A stretch of 7,306 nt of DNA from an uncultured Clostridia bacterium (GTDB lineage: Bacteria; Bacillota; Clostridia; Peptostreptococcales; Anaerovoracaceae), in the NCBI GenBank assembly GCA_934277655.1, contig CAKQVC010000098.1, positions 1 to 7,306 of the forward strand, read 5' to 3'. The position numbers and the translations under genes were made by a program. Below are positions 4,872-7,306 of the stretch, one piece after another; the first letter of the stretch is position 1; each line of letters begins with the position of its first letter. Below the pieces are notes generated by a model, which ran no database searches, was not told the DNA's origin, and was given only the letters and a program-made list of their open reading frames with translations.

Positions 4872-6672
4872 ACAATCTAAACAAGAGGAACTGCCAGAAG
4901 AAAGTTTGAAGGCCGGACAGCCGGGATGGACACAGAGCCTGTACCGCATCAGCTGCGTGATGGCAGTGATTTTATGTGATGTGGTTCTGATCGGCGGAAG
5001 CATGGTAGCTTCCATGCTGCGTGTACTCAATGATGCGGATTCCGGGTACTATGATGAAACGGGAACCTTTCAGCACTGGGAGACAGTGTTTAGCGGCAAG
5101 TTTGAATCTTCGCAGGTAGAAACTTTTATCAACGGCATGGGAATTGCCATGCTGCTGTGTGCAGCTTTGTTTGTCATTTGCATTGTTACGGCAACGGTTT
5201 ATGCAGGATGCATTGGACGTAGGGAAAATGGAAAAATCCATATGAACTGGTTTGACAAGATCTGGTCGGAGATTCATATTGCAGTTCTGGTTGGCATCGG
5301 TGTATGTGCTTTTTTATGTGCCTATCCGTTGTATGAAATCTGGGCAGCAAAAAACTGGTTTGGCATTTTTAAAAGTTCTGCAGGCTGGACCGCTTACGAT
5401 GATACGATCCCGTTTGGGTTTATGATCGCTCTGATGACTGTGGTCATGACAATCTGCGTGATCGTATGTATAGCGTCCTACTTATCGCTCGTAAAGAAGC
5501 TGAAGGCTAAAATGTTCTGGGAATATTCGCTTCTGGGCGGAACGTGGCTGTGGATCTACAGGGGGATCAAGAACAGTGACAATACGATGCTGAAAATCCT
5601 GTGCGTTTTCATTCTTGCTGCGTTTTTAAGTGCAACGGGTGCGGGGCTGCCGGTCGTTTTAGTCCTGATCTTGGTATTCGTGCCGAAAACAGTAAAAAAA
5701 TACATGAATATCCGTGATGGTGTGCAGGAAGTGAAGAACGGAAATCTGACTTATCAGATCCCGGTGTCAGAAGATCATAAAGGGGTGCGGGGCGAACTGG
5801 ACCGTCTGGCTGCCGATATTAATGAAATTTCACAGGCGTCCAATATTGCAGTAAAGAACGAGCTGAAAAACCAGAGAATGAAGACGGAATTAATCTCGAA
5901 TGTCTCGCATGATCTGAAAACGCCGCTGACATCCATGGTTTCCTATATTGATCTGATAAAAAAAGAGGGACTGGACAGTCCGAACGCACCGGAGTATCTG
6001 CAGATCCTGGACGAGAAAACACAGCGGCTGCGTGTCTTGACAGAAAATCTTTTTGAAGCAGCGAAAGCTTCCAGCGGGGCAATTCCGGTCAACATGGAAA
6101 CTATTGATCTCGGATCGCTGGTAAGCCAGAGCCTTGGGGAAATGAGCAGTAAACTGGAAAACCATGGGCTGGAGGTGATCGTAAGCAATGGATGCGAGAA
6201 TGAAAACGGAGTCGGACCTTCGGTTCGTGCAGACGGACAGCTTTTATGGCGGGTTATTGAAAATCTGCTGGGTAACATCAGCAAATACGCCTTGGAAAAC
6301 AGCAGAGTCTATGTGGACATCCGCCGTCCGGGGGTAAGCCGCAGTTCCGGAGCTTACGAAACAGCAGAGATGTCTGCAGTTTACAGTACCCAGAGAACAC
6401 AAGGCACACAAAACAAAGAGACTAATGGCGAAGATCAAAAAGCGAAGTCTTTCATTTTGATGGAGATAAAAAATATCTCTCGTGATAAGCTGAACATTTC
6501 GGCAGATGAACTGACGGAACGGTTTAAACGAGGTGATGAATCAAGAAATACTGAAGGCAGCGGTTTAGGACTTGCAATCGCAAAAGATCTGACTACGCTG
6601 ATGGATGGTATTTTTGAGATCAGCATTGACGGAGATCTGTTTAAGGCTTCTGTCATGCTGGAAGAAGCGTAA
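4846..6672 (+). CDS. polytopic membrane sensor histidine kinase
   Basis: Predicted 608-residue kinase paired with the preceding regulator. A basic cytoplasmic N-terminus precedes about five or six membrane segments: roughly 34-57, 97-121, 144-165, 190-213, and a long hydrophobic stretch 248-280 that may cross twice. A HAMP-like helix region follows (281-335). The dimerisation/phosphoacceptor domain carries the H-box SHDLKTPL with H355 as the phosphorylation site. The ATP-binding domain has the N-box ENLLGNISKYA (472-482, N473 and N477) and the G2 box GSGLGLAIAK (571-580). The usual DxGxG G1 box is replaced by KNISRDKLNIS (542-552) with ELTERFKRGDESRNTEG, a variant I recall from a group of Firmicute kinases. 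Residues about 493-535 are a hydrophilic low-complexity insert between two strands of this domain. The stimulus cannot be told; the mostly membrane-embedded sensor suggests a membrane or cell-envelope signal. Start is TTG. Confidence 0.9.
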   Translation: MDIKLKRSKQSKQEELPEESLKAGQPGWTQSLYRISCVMAVILCDVVLIGGSMVASMLRVLNDADSGYYDETGTFQHWETVFSGKFESSQVETFINGMGIAMLLCAALFVICIVTATVYAGCIGRRENGKIHMNWFDKIWSEIHIAVLVGIGVCAFLCAYPLYEIWAAKNWFGIFKSSAGWTAYDDTIPFGFMIALMTVVMTICVIVCIASYLSLVKKLKAKMFWEYSLLGGTWLWIYRGIKNSDNTMLKILCVFILAAFLSATGAGLPVVLVLILVFVPKTVKKYMNIRDGVQEVKNGNLTYQIPVSEDHKGVRGELDRLAADINEISQASNIAVKNELKNQRMKTELISNVSHDLKTPLTSMVSYIDLIKKEGLDSPNAPEYLQILDEKTQRLRVLTENLFEAAKASSGAIPVNMETIDLGSLVSQSLGEMSSKLENHGLEVIVSNGCENENGVGPSVRADGQLLWRVIENLLGNISKYALENSRVYVDIRRPGVSRSSGAYETAEMSAVYSTQRTQGTQNKETNGEDQKAKSFILMEIKNISRDKLNISADELTERFKRGDESRNTEGSGLGLAIAKDLTTLMDGIFEISIDGDLFKASVMLEEA

Positions 6673-6817
6673 AGCAGCGATAGACAGTGCCACCCTGGGT
6701 AATTACGATAAAGTGCAGCGGAAGTACAGCAGAATTGCGGCGACAGGGCAAGGTAGATGGAATTGTACTTTCCTATATAATTGCGAGATATAACGCGACA
6801 TAAAGAATGAAAATAAG

Positions 6818-6866
6818 AAAAGCGTCACAGCGGAAGCTCATGTGAGTATCCGCCTGTGGCGCTTTT
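6818..6866. terminator. bidirectional terminator between the kinase gene and nadE
   Basis: AAAAGCGTCACAGCGGA at 6818-6834 pairs with TCCGCCTGTGGCGCTTTT at 6849-6866, with one wobble pair and one bulged base. The loop contains a further short CTC/GAG pairing. The plus strand ends in four T, while the minus strand ends in CTTTTCTTATTTTC, so it is stronger for the minus-strand transcript. It separates convergent genes ending at 6672 and 6943 and should serve both. Bases 6673-6817 hold nothing that I can recognise. Confidence 0.8.
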
Positions 6867-6942
6867 GATATGCAATACATGCTTTCGGTGTGTGGATCAG
6901 CTTAACAAGTTCTTGCAAGAAGATGATGGTTAAAAGAATTGC

Positions 6943-7306
6943 TTATTCCTGCGGCACATATTCGAAGCAGTCCATATATTTTAGTTTGAACTGATTGATC
7001 GCATGGAGATGATCAATACGCTTTTTCGTTTCTTCATCATCAATCTGGCCAGTGCGGATATAGCGATCAAGCACAGCGTAGGTAAAACCTAGATTTTCCT
7101 CATCTGTCTTTGGCTGAAGCCCGTCAATCGGAGTTTTGTCAACGAACATGGACGGAAGCCCCAGTTCACGGCCGACCGCTTTGACTTCCTGAACGGTCAG
7201 TTTGCTGAGAGGGCTGAAATCTCCTGCTCCATCGCCATATCTGGTTGCATAGCCAACCCAGTCTTCTGAAAGGTTGCAGGTATTGGCGACACGACCATTA
7301 CATGAC
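6943..7306 (-). CDS. nadE: NAD+ synthetase, C-terminal part (cut by window edge)
   Basis: The last 120 codons of a minus-strand gene whose 5' end lies beyond 7306. NadE adenylates nicotinic acid adenine dinucleotide and amidates it to NAD+, the last step of NAD synthesis, in the cytoplasm. The fragment begins with VANTCNLSED and contains WVGYATRYGDGAGDFSPLS, matching the NadE segment usually seen as SN-x-SE-x-x-VGY-x-T-x-YGD, then LTVQEVKAVGRELGLPS and the substrate-binding segment DGLQPKTDEENLGFTYAVLD near the C-terminus. The ATP-binding SGGxDS loop would be in the missing N-terminal part, so it cannot be told whether the enzyme is the short ammonia-dependent form or has an added glutaminase domain. 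The ATG at 7147-7149 is an internal methionine and should not be taken as the start. The gene is unrelated in role to the signalling genes and converges on the kinase gene. Confidence 0.93.
   Translation of the reverse strand, partial: SCNGRVANTCNLSEDWVGYATRYGDGAGDFSPLSKLTVQEVKAVGRELGLPSMFVDKTPIDGLQPKTDEENLGFTYAVLDRYIRTGQIDDEETKKRIDHLHAINQFKLKYMDCFEYVPQE

Noticed and set aside
4122..6672. Vancomycin resistance VanRS system
   Set aside because: The regulator resembles VanR in sequence, but no ligase, dehydrogenase or dipeptidase genes are in the window and the kinase has many membrane segments, unlike the usual two-segment VanS.
6605..6793. A 62-codon plus-strand frame running past the kinase stop
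   Set aside because: Mostly overlaps the kinase C-terminus in another frame, has no ribosome binding site and no conserved features.
6910..6921. 12-bp perfect palindrome TTCTTGCAAGAA downstream of nadE
   Set aside because: Too short and lacking a T-run or promoter context; probably chance, though noted.

Overview
The window looks like chromosomal DNA of a low-to-moderate GC Gram-positive, most likely a clostridial Firmicute of the Lachnospiraceae type. This rests on strong AGGAGG ribosome binding sites, a near-perfect sigma-A promoter, A-tract/T-tract hairpin terminators, a VanR-like response regulator, and an ECF sigma/membrane anti-sigma pair in a clostridial style. The genus cannot be fixed from the sequence alone.

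Layout. (1) Bases 17-1809: a HipBA-type toxin-antitoxin operon. It has its own consensus promoter and an ATGA overlap between hipB and hipA, and it is bracketed by two identical 59-bp direct repeats, each a long hairpin with terminator shape. (2) Bases 1852-3758, minus strand: an ECF sigma factor followed, with an ATGA overlap, by a single-pass membrane protein that is probably its anti-sigma factor. This operon converges on hipBA, and the second repeat copy lies between them as a bidirectional terminator. (3) Bases 3759-4121: a regulatory region of about 360 bp between divergent operons. It holds a possible ECF -35 element, a 17-bp perfect palindrome, a candidate extended -10 promoter, a tandem 11-bp direct repeat that looks like an OmpR/PhoB-family operator, and a GC-rich hairpin just before the ribosome binding site of the next gene. 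(4) Bases 4122-6672: a two-component system, a VanR-like response regulator overlapping by 26 bases a polytopic sensor histidine kinase that probably starts at TTG. (5) Bases 6673-6942 hold no gene I can support; they contain a bidirectional terminator at 6818-6866 and a 12-bp palindrome at 6910-6921. (6) Bases 6943-7306, minus strand: the 3' part of nadE (NAD+ synthetase), cut by the window edge.

Function. Two envelope or stress signalling modules stand back to back and share one intergenic control region: an ECF sigma/anti-sigma pair and a two-component pair. The HipBA cassette beside them looks like an accessory insertion, insulated on both sides by the same terminator-like repeat. No structural van resistance genes are present, so the VanR-like similarity concerns the regulator family and is not evidence of glycopeptide resistance. 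I found no RNA genes, CRISPR array or transposase.
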